A DNA stretch of 64,000 nucleotides from Paractinoplanes polyasparticus (GCF_019710575.1 NZ_JAHWFK010000030.1:160847-224846); one strand, 5' to 3'; positions 17,797 to 27,300 are shown, numbered from the stretch's first letter. Translations and numbers: made by a program. Notes: generated from the letters alone by a model not told the origin.

Positions 17797-19419
17797 ATGG
17801 AGCACCGCCGCAAGATCCTGCTCAGCGTCGCTCTGACCGCCGGCCTCGTCCTCTCCGGCGCCGTACCCACCCCAGCCGCCGGATCCCTCTCATCGCGGCC
17901 CGCCCAGTACGAGACGTCTCGTCTCGCGGCTGCCTCCGAAGCATCTCGTGCGGCCGTCGCCACAACCGGGTTCACATTCGTGGACATCGCTGGGGCGGGC
18001 GTGGTGCTCAAGGCCAACGTCATCGCTCCGGCCGCCGCCGGGCGCTATCCCGCCGTCATTCTGCCGGCGAGTTGGGGGCTCAACGACCTCGAGTATCTGG
18101 CGCAGGCCCGGAAGCTGGCCGAGGGCGGCTACGTCGTCGTCTCGTACACGCCGCGCGGTTGGTGGGCCTCCGGCGGTGAGATCGACACGGCCGGGCCGAA
18201 GGACATGGCAGACCTGTCCAAGGTGATCGACTGGACGCTGGCCGGCACGGCCGCCGATCCGGCCCGCATCGGGGCGGCCGGGATCTCGTACGGCGCCGGT
18301 CTCAGCCTTCTCGGCGCGGCGTTCGACAAGCGGATCCGCGTCGTGGCCATGATGAGCGGCTGGACCGACCTGGTGTATTCGCTCTACAGCGACCGGACCC
18401 GTCACCGCCAGTCGGCCGGCCTGCTCGAACTGGCGGCCGCCCTGCTCGGCAACTCCGGCCCCGAACTCAGCGGCAAGCTGGCCGACTTCAAGGCCAACCG
18501 CGACGTGGCCGACGTGATGGCGTGGGCGCGTGTGCGCTCGCCCGCCACGTACCTGCCCCAGATCAACGCGAACGGCCCGGCCGTGCTGATCGCGAACGCC
18601 TGGGGCGACTCGTTCTTCCCGCCCAACCAGGTGGTCGACTTCTATCGCGGGCTCACCGGCCCCAAGCGGCTGGAGCTCCGCCCCGGCGACCACGCGATCG
18701 CCGAGCTGGGCGGCATCTTCGGCTTCGAGAACGACGTCTGGTCCGGCGTACGGGACTGGTTCGACCAGTACCTGGCCGGCAGCCCCGCTGAGGCCCGCCC
18801 GCCCGTGCTGATCCGCCCCGACAACGCCGGCACGGAGTCGTACGCCGACTGGTCGGCCCTGAGCGCCTCGACCACCCGTTACGGACTCGGCCGCATCCGC
18901 ACCCTGGACGGCACCGGCCTGCTGGGCGGGGCGCCCACCACGGGCTGGACCAAGAACGTGTTCACCGACCTGGACACCACCGCCAACGGCGGCGTGGTGC
19001 TGCTGACCAACGGGGTGGCCGCCTTCACCAACCAGCGCCCGTCGGTCTGGCTCCCCACGGTCAGCCGCACCCGGGCCGGCGTCTGGGCCGCCGCCCGTCC
19101 CGGCACACCGCTCAAGATCCGGGGAATTCCCCGCGTACACCTGAATCTGGCCGGAAGCCCCGCCGCGGGTTCCCTGGTCGCCTACCTCTACGACCTGGAC
19201 ACCCTGGGCACCGCCCGGCTGATCACCCACGCCCCGGTCACGTGGACCGGCGCGGGCGACGTGGACGTGGCCCTCTCGGCGGCCGCCTACGACGTCCCCG
19301 CCGGCCACGCGCTGACCCTGGTCGTCGACACGGTGGACCCGCTCTACTACGACTCCAACGACCCGGGTCGGAGCATCACCATCGGAGGCGGCTCGTACCT
19401 CGACCTACCCACCCGCTGA
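17797..19419 (+). CDS. secreted alpha/beta hydrolase, S15/CocE-like
   Basis: A 540-aa exported hydrolase of the X-Pro dipeptidyl-peptidase/CocE-NonD class. Residues 1-28 form a signal peptide ending at an Ala-Ala-Gly region. The nucleophile elbow is GISYGAG; the acid/base His lies in RPGDHAIAEL; a C-terminal jelly-roll (PRVHLNLAGSPAAGSLVAYLYD) is the usual S15 beta-sandwich. Family members cleave acyl-esters or N-terminal dipeptides; the substrate cannot be told. ATG 17797 has GAGGAG seven bases upstream. A short hairpin terminator follows. Confidence 0.88.
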   Translation: MEHRRKILLSVALTAGLVLSGAVPTPAAGSLSSRPAQYETSRLAAASEASRAAVATTGFTFVDIAGAGVVLKANVIAPAAAGRYPAVILPASWGLNDLEYLAQARKLAEGGYVVVSYTPRGWWASGGEIDTAGPKDMADLSKVIDWTLAGTAADPARIGAAGISYGAGLSLLGAAFDKRIRVVAMMSGWTDLVYSLYSDRTRHRQSAGLLELAAALLGNSGPELSGKLADFKANRDVADVMAWARVRSPATYLPQINANGPAVLIANAWGDSFFPPNQVVDFYRGLTGPKRLELRPGDHAIAELGGIFGFENDVWSGVRDWFDQYLAGSPAEARPPVLIRPDNAGTESYADWSALSASTTRYGLGRIRTLDGTGLLGGAPTTGWTKNVFTDLDTTANGGVVLLTNGVAAFTNQRPSVWLPTVSRTRAGVWAAARPGTPLKIRGIPRVHLNLAGSPAAGSLVAYLYDLDTLGTARLITHAPVTWTGAGDVDVALSAAAYDVPAGHALTLVVDTVDPLYYDSNDPGRSITIGGGSYLDLPTR

Positions 19420-19436
19420 CCGCCCTTCAAGGGCGG
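19420..19436. terminator. short bidirectional hairpin
   Basis: CCGCCC-TTCAA-GGGCGG lies exactly between two convergent genes (stops at 19419 and 19443). There is no U-run. Confidence 0.5.
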
Positions 19437-19442
19437 GACGAC

Positions 19443-19727
19443 TCAGCGCTTGCGCTTCCGGAGGTTGGCTTGCACGCGCTTGAGGTCTTCGGGCGGCGCC
19501 GACAGGATTCCCCAGCGGGACCGCCAGGCCATGACCGAGCCGATCGAGACGGCCGACATGATCGACCCGATCGACAGCCACGACCCGATCGACAGGATCG
19601 ACAGATTGGATCCGACCGACCCGATGGAGAGCGACGACCCGACGGACCCGATCGACAGCACGGATCCTTTGGAGTAGATGCTCAGCACGGAATCCTCGGA
19701 CTTGTACGACAGGATCGAGCCCTTCAT
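19443..19727 (-). CDS. serine/isoleucine hexad-repeat protein
   Basis: A 94-aa protein dominated by degenerate six-residue repeats such as SVLSIG, SSLSIG and SWLSIG from about residue 5 to 66, then a basic tail (DLKRVQANLRKRKR). The alternating Ser/hydrophobic hexads suggest a small beta-solenoid or stacked strands (inference). I recall similar repeat proteins as unnamed products in actinobacteria. It follows the acetyltransferase gene by 48 bp on the same strand. No signal peptide or helix. Codon use in the repeats is biased to G/C in third positions, supporting translation. Confidence 0.65.
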   Translation of the reverse strand: MKGSILSYKSEDSVLSIYSKGSVLSIGSVGSSLSIGSVGSNLSILSIGSWLSIGSIMSAVSIGSVMAWRSRWGILSAPPEDLKRVQANLRKRKR

Positions 19728-19775
19728 CCCGTGATTATCACCCGCCCGCCACTACCTCGTGTGCCCCCCGAACGC

Positions 19776-20957
19776 TCAGAAGTCGGCGCAGATGTAGGGC
19801 ATCTGGCGCGGGAACATGCCGCTGAGTGTGGTCACCGCGGCGCCGTCGACCTGACCCAGCCCGCGGATCACAACCTCGACGGGATCGAGTACGCCGTACA
19901 GCAGAGCGCTGAAGCCGCCCACCGTGAGAGTCGCCGCCGGGGCGGCCGCGCCCTTGGACACGGTGAGCCGGCCACCCTCCCCGGTCAGCCGCCACAGGCC
20001 GCTTACCAGCGGGTCGTCAGCGATCTCGACGGTGATGTCGCCGTCGCCGGCGGCCGTGCCGGTCAGGGCCGGCATGTCGAGAACGCGCACCATCGCGCCG
20101 CCGTGCCGGGGCTGGTCGACCTTGGCCTCGGTGGTGACGGTGAAGTCGGTGCCCCACAGCTCGGGCACCTCGTCGCTGCTGACCCGGACGTGCACGCGCG
20201 CCACCTGGTCGACGTGACGCCCGAAGAACTGGAGCAGCAGCGCCCGCCCCATCGGCCCGGTGGTCAGCAGGTCGGAAGCGTACAGATCACCGCCGTACGC
20301 ACCAATGCGGTAGTCCACCACGCCGACCACCTCGCCGCCGGAGCGGGCGACCGCAACCCAGCGCTTGTCCTCCCGGAATCCGGCGGTGCGAGTCTCGTCG
20401 TACACCGCGAACCCGTGCCGCTCGCCCAGCAGACGCTGCTGGAGAGCCTGCCAGGCAGCGAAGCCGTCACGCATGGACAACAGCTCGACCTCACCCGGCA
20501 ACTCGGCCCGCGTCAGGTGCGACAGCCCGTCGGGCGCAAACGTCGCAATGCGGTGGCGCGGAGTGCCGACGTAGCCGAACCGGGCATAGAAGCTCGGCCG
20601 GAACGGATAAAGCGCGCTGACCACGGCCCCCTCGTCACGGGCCCGGCGCAGCAGCCGCTCGAGCACACCCCGCACGAGCCCACGCCGCCGCGCGGAAGGA
20701 TGCGACGCCACCGACGCCACCCCCGCCATGTCGAGCACCCGCCCACGCACGTTCTGCCGCATCCGCAACGAGGCCGCGCAGGCCAGCGTCTCGCCACCCT
20801 CTTCGGCGATCAGGTTGATAGCAGTTTGGAAGTACGCCATGCGCCGCTCGTAGGCAGCCTCATCGTCCGCCGGCCAGGGCGAGGGCATGAACGCGTAGGA
20901 CTGGAGGGGAAACATCGTCGCCGTACGCTCAGCCGCGCTGATCTCTCGGAACTCCAT
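19776..20957 (-). CDS. GNAT N-acetyltransferase, Eis-like
   Basis: A 393-aa protein with the Eis architecture: an N-terminal GNAT domain with the acetyl-CoA loop SARRRGLVRGVLERLL, a second divergent GNAT unit, and a C-terminal sterol-carrier-like domain (ALLYGVLDPVEVVIRGLGQV). Eis enzymes are hexamers that acetylate amines, including aminoglycosides and capreomycin; the physiological substrate is usually unknown. ATG 20957 starts directly with MEFREI, and an upstream frame extension runs into the tRNA cluster. Confidence 0.9.
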   Translation of the reverse strand: MEFREISAAERTATMFPLQSYAFMPSPWPADDEAAYERRMAYFQTAINLIAEEGGETLACAASLRMRQNVRGRVLDMAGVASVASHPSARRRGLVRGVLERLLRRARDEGAVVSALYPFRPSFYARFGYVGTPRHRIATFAPDGLSHLTRAELPGEVELLSMRDGFAAWQALQQRLLGERHGFAVYDETRTAGFREDKRWVAVARSGGEVVGVVDYRIGAYGGDLYASDLLTTGPMGRALLLQFFGRHVDQVARVHVRVSSDEVPELWGTDFTVTTEAKVDQPRHGGAMVRVLDMPALTGTAAGDGDITVEIADDPLVSGLWRLTGEGGRLTVSKGAAAPAATLTVGGFSALLYGVLDPVEVVIRGLGQVDGAAVTTLSGMFPRQMPYICADF

Positions 20958-21068
20958 GGACTCATCCAACACCGCGGAGGCTCGTGGCCGCCCGCCCGAT
21001 TTCCAACCTGTGGATAACCCGGAACGCCCAGGTGAACCCGACTGCGCGACGCGCCGGGGGACCCCGGT

Positions 21069-21098
21069 TTGGCAAGGCGCCAGGTGACCGGCTAATGT
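21069..21098 (+). promoter_or_regulatory. probable tRNA operon promoter
   Basis: TTGGCA (21069-21074), 18-bp spacer, TAATGT (21093-21098), about 48 bp before the first mature tRNA base. Matches a vegetative sigma-70 type promoter. Confidence 0.55.
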
Positions 21099-21146
21099 TT
21101 CTTCCGTCGCCAGGCAAGCCGGAACGCCGGTCAGGTCGAACGACAT

Positions 21147-21219
21147 GCGGACGTAGCGCAGCTGGTAGCGCATCACCTTGCCAAGGTGAGGGTCGCGGGT
21201 TCGAATCCCGTCGTCCGCT
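21147..21219 (+). tRNA. tRNA-Gly (GCC)
   Basis: 73-nt cloverleaf: acceptor GCGGACG pairs with CGTCCGC (21212-21218), discriminator T. The anticodon loop TTGCCAA puts GCC at 21180-21182. T-loop GGTTCGAATCC is standard. CCA is not encoded. Confidence 0.95.
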
Positions 21220-21253
21220 CGGAGAGGCCTTCACAGTCGTGCTGGGCCGGCTC

Positions 21254-21324
21254 GGTGGAGTGGCCGAGAGGCGAGGCAACGGCCTGCAAAGCCGTCTACA
21301 CGGGTTCAAATCCCGTCTCCACCT
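21254..21324 (+). tRNA. tRNA-Cys (GCA)
   Basis: 71-nt cloverleaf: acceptor GGTGGAG pairs with CTCCACC (21317-21323), discriminator T as needed for cysteinyl-tRNA synthetase. Anticodon GCA at 21286-21288 in loop CTGCAAA. T-loop GGTTCAAATCC. Confidence 0.95.
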
Positions 21325-21346
21325 CGCAAGAGGTTGCAAGTCCTGA

Positions 21347-21418
21347 GGGCGATTGGCGCAGCGGGAGCGCGCTTCCTTGACACGGAAGAGGTCACTGGTT
21401 CGATCCCAGTATCGCCCA
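21347..21418 (+). tRNA. tRNA-Val (GAC)
   Basis: 72-nt cloverleaf: acceptor GGGCGAT pairs with ATCGCCC (21411-21417), discriminator A. Anticodon GAC at 21379-21381 in loop TTGACAC. Third of a Gly-Cys-Val cluster typical of actinomycetes. Confidence 0.95.
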
Positions 21419-22046
21419 CGAGATGCAGGGGCCGTGTGTTCGCGGAAAGCGCGAACCGCGGCCTCTCGTCATGTCTGCTCAGGGGGCCGAGCCCCCTGAA
21501 ACCCCACGGTGCGATGGTCACGCTGCGCGGTCCGGTGCCGGCGTGCGAACCGGAGTTTCGAGCTGGTATCGCGTCGGGTGACTAACTGGGTGACTACCGT
21601 CGGTTGGCCGTGTGGGCCCGGCGGCTTGGTCGTTGCCGGGTGGAAGCCGCGAAAGTAGCCGAGATTCTCCACCGCGGCCGGCCCGCGGCCTCGTGTACGT
21701 CCGCAACCACCGGCTTACCCGTCAGCACGGCCGACGCGGTGTCGATGGCGACCCCAGGCTGGCGAGCGACATCCGCCAGACGCGGACCGGCCCGTTCGGC
21801 ATTCCGCTTGGTCGCCCGGTGCCCACACACCACGACCACGCCCCGAGGGCTGGGCCGCGCCGTCGTCGAGGCTTGCGCACAGCCCACACCCGATCGATGC
21901 AACGACACAATTAAGTGCGAGCCGGTGAGTGCACTCCCGCGCCCGCCGACCCCCAGGCGTGCGCACCAGGTCAGAACATGTTGAGAGCAGAGCCGGCGGG
22001 TCCGGGACTCAGCCCGGTGCCGGCTGAGGTTGGCGGACACCGCAGC
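21419..22046. other. 628-bp stretch without a convincing gene
   Basis: Downstream of the tRNA-Val hairpins. Frames here have mixed codon bias. One minus-strand segment (about 21693-21818) reads RLADVARQPGVAIDTASAVL, resembling a LacI-family helix-turn-helix, but with no start or downstream domain. An 11-bp direct repeat, TGGGTGACTA, occurs near 21577-21597. I found no second copy of a tRNA 3' end in the window, so an att site cannot be shown. Probably a decayed region beside a tRNA. Confidence 0.5.
21430..21498 (+). terminator. two hairpins ending the tRNA operon
   Basis: First hairpin 21430-21463: GGCCG and GTTCGCG pair with CGCGAAC and CGGCC around a GAAAG-type loop. Second hairpin 21480-21498: CAGGGGGC-CGA-GCCCCCTG. 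Neither has a clear U-run, as is common in actinomycetes. Confidence 0.55.
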
Positions 22047-23261
22047 TCAGGGCCGGAATTCAGGCAGGGCGAGGGCCGAATGGGCCGGTCGGCCCCCCGA
22101 TCGAGGTATGGAGCCGAGGTTTCGTAGCCGGTTGTTGCGCTGCTCCAATTCCAGGGCCGTGGTCGGGAAGAGGGTGGCGCTGCCCTTTCCGGCCAGCCCT
22201 TGATTCACGCTCACGAACTCACGCGTGTCGCGTTCGTAGGCGTCGAAGCCGGCGGCGTGGTCCCGGTCGGCCAGCGAACCGGCGAGCATGTACGCGCCGA
22301 CCAGCGCAAGGCTGGTGCCCTGTCCGGTGAGGAACGACGGCGCGTACGCGGCATCGCCCACCAGCGCGACCCGGCCGCTGGACCACCGGGGCAGGTGGAT
22401 CTGGCTGACCGCGTCGAAGAAGACGTCGTTGGCGTCGCGCATGGCGGCCAGCATTCCGGGGACCTCCCATCCCGCGCCGGCGAAGACCGAAGCGATCAAG
22501 TCGCGTTGGGCCTGTGGGTTCGAGAAGACGTCGTACGGCAGGTCCGGCTGTGCGAAGTTCAGGAAGGCGTGCACGTCATCGTCGTCTCCGGTGGCGTACA
22601 GCGCCGCGGCCCGGCCCGGGCTGTTCCACATGACCGTTTCTCGGGAAAGCTGGAACGTGTTTCGCATGCTGAAGACAGCGAAGCAGTAACCCAGGTAGCG
22701 GTGGAATCCCTGTTCGGGGCCGAGAATCAGCTCCCGGGTCCGCGAGTGCACGCCGTCTGCGCCGAGCACCATGTCGAACGCCCGCGGGCCGCCTCGGCGA
22801 AACGTGACGTCGACCTCGGGGCCGGACTGGTCGAGGGTGTCGATGGAGTCGTCGAACAGGAACTCCACATCGTCACGCACCGCGGCGAAGAGCACGTCGG
22901 TGAGGTCCCCGCGCCGTACCTCCAGGTCTTGTCCCTCGAAACCGCCGGTGACGGCATGCGGGTGGAGAGACACGACCTCGCTGCCGTCCTCGTCGAGGAA
23001 GGTCAACTGGCGCAGGTCGATGTGCGCCTCTCGTAGACGCGGAAGGATGCCCATCCGCTGGACCACCTCGAGCGCCGTGCCACGAACGTCGATGGGGTAC
23101 CCGCCGCTACGGATCGTGCTCGCCTTCTCCACCACCGTGACCGCGTATCCGTACCGGTTCAGCCAGAAGGCGAGGGCGGGGCCCGCAACACTGGCGCCCG
23201 ATATCAGAACCCTGCGCCCGGACGGGACACGGACACGAGGCGTCGAGTCAGCGCGACTCAT
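22047..23261 (-). CDS. FAD-dependent aromatic-type monooxygenase
   Basis: A 404-aa class A flavin monooxygenase (PHBH fold, TetX-like). N-terminal dinucleotide site LISGASVAGPALAFWL, the middle DG-type motif VLGADGVHSRTRELIL, and the FAD ribityl motif VALVGDAAYAPSFLTGQG are all present. Such enzymes hydroxylate phenols or modify drugs such as tetracyclines and rifamycins using NAD(P)H and O2. It is the last gene of a minus-strand operon and overlaps the MFS gene by 14 bp. Confidence 0.92.
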   Translation of the reverse strand: MSRADSTPRVRVPSGRRVLISGASVAGPALAFWLNRYGYAVTVVEKASTIRSGGYPIDVRGTALEVVQRMGILPRLREAHIDLRQLTFLDEDGSEVVSLHPHAVTGGFEGQDLEVRRGDLTDVLFAAVRDDVEFLFDDSIDTLDQSGPEVDVTFRRGGPRAFDMVLGADGVHSRTRELILGPEQGFHRYLGYCFAVFSMRNTFQLSRETVMWNSPGRAAALYATGDDDDVHAFLNFAQPDLPYDVFSNPQAQRDLIASVFAGAGWEVPGMLAAMRDANDVFFDAVSQIHLPRWSSGRVALVGDAAYAPSFLTGQGTSLALVGAYMLAGSLADRDHAAGFDAYERDTREFVSVNQGLAGKGSATLFPTTALELEQRNNRLRNLGSIPRSGGRPAHSALALPEFRP

Positions 23262-24651
23262 TTGTGGCTCCTTTGTTCATATTGCGGACGGCAAGCAGGG
23301 ACAGCGTCGTGACGACCGCCGCGATGACCAAAGCGGTGACGTAGGCGGACTCGGCCGGGATGTCCGATCCGTCGGGGGTCCCCGCGGTGAGAACGGCGCC
23401 GCCGAGCTGTGCGCCCGTCGCGAAGCCGAGTACCCGGATGACCAGCACCAGGCTCGTCGCGGTGCCGGTGGTGCCCTGGTCGACCGCGGTGGCGGTCTTG
23501 ATGACCAGCGCTGTGATGCAGGCTCCGTTGGCCAGGCTGATCAGCGCCTTGCCGACGACGAGATGCCAGATCTCGGTGTGGAAGAACGCCATGCCGACCA
23601 ACGAGGTCGTCATGATGACCACGCCGGCGGCGACCACTGCGGTCGAGCCGAAACGACGCACTCCGAGACCGCTCAGCGGCCCACTGATCGCCGCCATCGC
23701 TGCCGCGGGCAGCAGATACCGCCCGATGTCGGTGGGGCCGGCGTCGAAGCCGTATCCGTCGCCGGACACCGCGAACAGCTGCGGAACGAGGAAGATGGAC
23801 AACGCGGCGCCGATGCAGACGGCGAACGTGATCGCGTAGGACCGCCAGACCGCGGGCTTCGCCAGCATGCGCAGGTCGAACATCGGCGAGGCGGCACGAC
23901 GCTCGACGACTATCCAACCCGTGACGAAGGCGGCCAAGCACCCCACTATGCCGATGAGCAGGAGCGGCTGTGAGCCCATGTCCGGCGCCGCTGCGAGCCC
24001 CGCCATGAACGTCAGCACGATACCGCTCAGGAGGACGACGCCCGGCCAGTCGATCTTGGCGTCGTTCCGGCTCGGCTCATCGTCCGGAACCAGCTTGTAC
24101 ACCAGCAGGGACGCCAAGATGATCGCGAACGTCGGTAACGCGAACATCCAGTGCCGTGACAGGCCTTCGGCGATGGGTCCCGCGACCAACGTCCCGAGCA
24201 TCCCGCCGCCGACGAAGAATCCGCTGATCACGCCGATGGCCACTGGTGACTTGTCTTCCGGGCACAGCTTGCGGACCAGGATGAAGGACAGCGGCATCGC
24301 GCCCACCATGGCGCCCTCCAACACCTGCCCGGCCAGCAGCACCGGCAGGTTCGGCGCCAGCGCGGACACCAGGCCTCCGGCCGAGACCACGGCCATCAGC
24401 CAGATCAGAACCCGTTTGCCACCGTGGCGGTCACCGAGGACACCGGCGATCGGCGCGGTCAGAGCGCCGGTGATGAGCATCGCGATGCTCAGCAGTGCGC
24501 CTTGGGCGGGATCGAGCGAAAGTTCGCGCTGCAACAGCGGGAGAGTCGGTGACACCACCGATTCCAGGGTTCCGGTGGCGCCGGCCAGGACACTGATGGC
24601 GCCGATGCTGGGTGTTCCGAGGCGAAGCGCAGGACTCGCAGGTGCGGCCAT
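23248..24651 (-). CDS. MFS drug exporter (DHA2-like)
   Basis: A 467-aa permease with about 14 hydrophobic helices. The motif-A loop between helices 2 and 3 is GVLGDRHGGKRVLI, and a motif-C-like Gly/Pro-rich helix (FFVGGGMLGTLVAGPIAEGL) marks the antiporter group. Proton-driven efflux of a drug-like compound is likely; coupling with the adjacent monooxygenase suggests detoxification. Start ATG 24651 lies 8 bp after the DUF1275 stop. Confidence 0.9.
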   Translation of the reverse strand: MAAPASPALRLGTPSIGAISVLAGATGTLESVVSPTLPLLQRELSLDPAQGALLSIAMLITGALTAPIAGVLGDRHGGKRVLIWLMAVVSAGGLVSALAPNLPVLLAGQVLEGAMVGAMPLSFILVRKLCPEDKSPVAIGVISGFFVGGGMLGTLVAGPIAEGLSRHWMFALPTFAIILASLLVYKLVPDDEPSRNDAKIDWPGVVLLSGIVLTFMAGLAAAPDMGSQPLLLIGIVGCLAAFVTGWIVVERRAASPMFDLRMLAKPAVWRSYAITFAVCIGAALSIFLVPQLFAVSGDGYGFDAGPTDIGRYLLPAAAMAAISGPLSGLGVRRFGSTAVVAAGVVIMTTSLVGMAFFHTEIWHLVVGKALISLANGACITALVIKTATAVDQGTTGTATSLVLVIRVLGFATGAQLGGAVLTAGTPDGSDIPAESAYVTALVIAAVVTTLSLLAVRNMNKGATNESR

Positions 24652-24659
24652 GGACGTCC

Positions 24660-25493
24660 CTACCTTCCTTCCAGGGCTGAACGCGGTTGGGGCGCCGAGG
24701 CCCGCGGCGGTCGGGTCGGGTCGGTGGGCGGAGTCGTGTAGCCGTCGTGGGGTGAGACGGAGGTCGATCCGGTCGTGGCTGCGGCCGCATGGCCGGCGCA
24801 GCGAGCGGCCGCGTGGCCCAGGCCGGTCACTGCCAGCACGACGAGCGCGGCGACCGCCACCGCGACGCTCTCGTACATCTGGCACAGTGCCGCACCGGTG
24901 ATCGCGCCGACGGCAATGAGCACGACCGCGGAGGCTCGACGCAGCGCCGGCTGACCGCGGGCCGCTCCCAGCCGGGAGTCGGCCGCGAGGCTGGTCAGCG
25001 TGGAGGTGACGACCACGGTGGAGACATCCCTCACGGCCAGGTGGCGGGCCGTCGCCGCCTGCATTCCCATCGCCAGGGCGAGTGCCGACGCCATCGCCGC
25101 GCGGGCGGCGAGAGTTCCCACCCCGATCAGAGCCAGGCCGAGAGCTGTTGCGGCCAGGACCAGTCCGACGCCGCCCAGCAGGCCCGTGCACCGGCGGTTC
25201 CAGTTCGGGAGGGCGGCGCGCAGGACCCGCCCGCCAGTAGCAGCGCCGACGAGAAAGAACGCCAAGGCCAGCAGCGGGCCGAGTACGGGCAGATCCGTCC
25301 GGCCACTGGCTGCCATGCCGAGGATGACCACGTTGCCCGTCATGTTGCCGGCGAACACCTTGTCCAGGTGCAGGTATCCGACGGCATCGACGATTCCGGT
25401 CGCGAAGGTGAGGGCGAGCATCAGAGCCGGCGGCGTGCCGAACCGTCGCCGCAACCGGCTGCCGGTACAGGAACCGGCTGCGACGCCGCTCAT
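24660..25493 (-). CDS. DUF1275 (YoaK-like) membrane protein
   Basis: A 277-aa integral membrane protein with six or seven helices. The family hallmark is at the N-terminus: GIVDAVGYLHLDKVFAGNMTGNVV. The C-terminal ~40 residues are a hydrophilic Pro/Thr/Arg tail. DUF1275 proteins are suspected transporters with unknown substrate. ATG overlaps the upstream gamma-glutamyltransferase stop (ATGA). Confidence 0.88.
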   Translation of the reverse strand: MSGVAAGSCTGSRLRRRFGTPPALMLALTFATGIVDAVGYLHLDKVFAGNMTGNVVILGMAASGRTDLPVLGPLLALAFFLVGAATGGRVLRAALPNWNRRCTGLLGGVGLVLAATALGLALIGVGTLAARAAMASALALAMGMQAATARHLAVRDVSTVVVTSTLTSLAADSRLGAARGQPALRRASAVVLIAVGAITGAALCQMYESVAVAVAALVVLAVTGLGHAAARCAGHAAAATTGSTSVSPHDGYTTPPTDPTRPPRASAPQPRSALEGR

Positions 25494-27290
25494 CGCCCCG
25501 CCGCGTAACCCTGGGCACCGCGCGAATTCGCAGCCGCCTGGAGTACACCGGTGTCCGGGTTCCGGGTGACGACTGACAACCGGCCCTGACTCCATGCCCC
25601 GGAGACGGTGACGGCGTGGCCGCGTTCGCGCAGCTCGTCGATGATCGCCCCGTCCGTTCGTTCCTCGACCACCAGTCCGGCGGGCGTCCAGGCCCGCGGC
25701 CAGAAGGAGCTCGGCACCGCGGTGGTGTGGAACGTGGGGGCGTCGATCGCCTCCTGCGGATCGAATCCGAGGGCCAGCGTGCGTACCAGATAGATCAGTT
25801 GCCATTGGTCCTGTTGGTCGCCTCCCGGGGTGCCGAGCGCCGCCACCGGCTTGCCGTGGCGCAGCAACAGGGTCGGAGACAAGGTCGTCCGGGGCCGCCG
25901 CCCCGGTTCCAGGCGCGACGGGGCGGCCGGGTCCAACCACGTCATCTGCAGCCGTGTGCCCAGGGCGAAACCCAGGTCCGGCACGGCCGGTGAGGACTGG
26001 AGCCATCCGCCCGACGGTGTGGCCGAGATGATGTTTCCCCAGCGGTCGACGACGTCGATGTGGCAGGTGTCGCCCCGGGTCTCTCCGGTCTGCTGCACGG
26101 TGGGCTCGCCCACGCCGTCGGCCTGACCGGCGAGCTGCCTGGTGACCAGCGGTGGTGGGTACGGTGTGACGCCGATGTCACCGGGCCGGAACGCGGTGGA
26201 GGCGAGCGGGCCGATGAGGCCGGCCCGTTCCTCGCTGTACGGGGGAGACAGCAGACGGCGCAGCACCGTCCGCCTATCCGCCGGATCCCGATGCCCATAG
26301 AACGCTTCCCGGTCGGCCAGGGCCAGCTTCAGCGCCTCGGTGATCGTGTGGATTCCGAGGGTGGTCGACGGATCGATCTGCCGGTCGTCGAAGTGGTCGA
26401 GGATGGTGAGCGCCTGAAGCAGTACGGGGCCCTGGGACCACAAGCCCGCCTTCGCCACCGTGGTTCCCCGAAAGTCTGCGGTGACGGTGGGCTCGACCGA
26501 GGGCGAGAAGTCGGCGAAGTCGGCGGCAGTGATCACGCCGGCGTGGTCGGTGCCCGAGGAGTGCCGATGCGGCGTGGCTGCGAACTTCGCCACTGCGGAC
26601 GCCACGAAACCCGGTTCGCCAGGCGCGCCGGGCGGACGTGATCCGGGCGGTCCTGGTCTGGCCGGCACCGGAGCTGCTCAATCGGCGCAGCGTCCAGCCG
26701 TAGACCGAGTTGGTCAGAGTCGTGTGTGGTTGCGGGACTCGTCCTCCGGGCATCCACAGCGCGTACGACGTCGGCCAGTGCAAGCGGAACAGGTCCTCGA
26801 CCGTGGCCAGGACGCGTGCCAACTGGGGTACGACTGGCACACCCTCCTCCGCGTAGTGGATCGCGTATGCCAGCACGTCGGCCAGCTCCCACGTGCCGAA
26901 CTCGGCGAGCAGCCAGAGCCAGGAGTCGACGGCTCCGGGAACGGCAGCGGCCAGGGCACCCGCGCCGGGCACGTGGTCCAAGCCTTCGGCCCGGAAGTGT
27001 TCGATCGTGGCCCCGCGCGGAGCGTGCCCCTGGCCCGCCAGCACGACCGGCGACGTTCCGGCCGCGGTCGCGAGGATGGCGACGAGATCTCCGCCCGGCC
27101 CGTTGAGATGGGGTTCGGCGACATGCAGCACGAACGCGCCGGCCGTCGCCGCATCGAACGCGTTGCCGCCGCGCTCCAGCACGGACTGGGCCGTCGCGGA
27201 GGCCAGCCAGTGGGTAGATGCGCACATGCCGAAGGACCCCCGCAGCGTGGGGCGTGTCGTGTGGGGCTCTTGCCCAGCCATGGCAGTCAC
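25490..27290 (-). pseudogene. ggt: gamma-glutamyltransferase, single-base frameshift
   Basis: Two frames together make one YwrD-type gamma-glutamyltransferase. The first (27290 down to about 26612) has GGNAFDAATAGAFVLHV and HLNGPGGDLVAIL; the second (about 26606 down to 25490) has HRHSSGTDHAGVITAADF, the catalytic Thr in GDTCHIDVVDRWGN and the oxyanion-type GTPGGDQQDQW. The join lies at the minus-strand GGGTTT run (26607-26612): removing one T gives RTGFVASAV in one frame. Enzyme role: hydrolysis or transfer of gamma-glutamyl groups. Either a recent inactivation or a sequencing error. Confidence 0.85.
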
Positions 27291-27300
27291 GTCCGTTTCC

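Noticed and set aside
21594..22040. 148-codon minus-strand frame with LacI-like helix
   Set aside because: The resemblance is limited to about 25 residues, with no start or ligand domain; reported only as a possible remnant.
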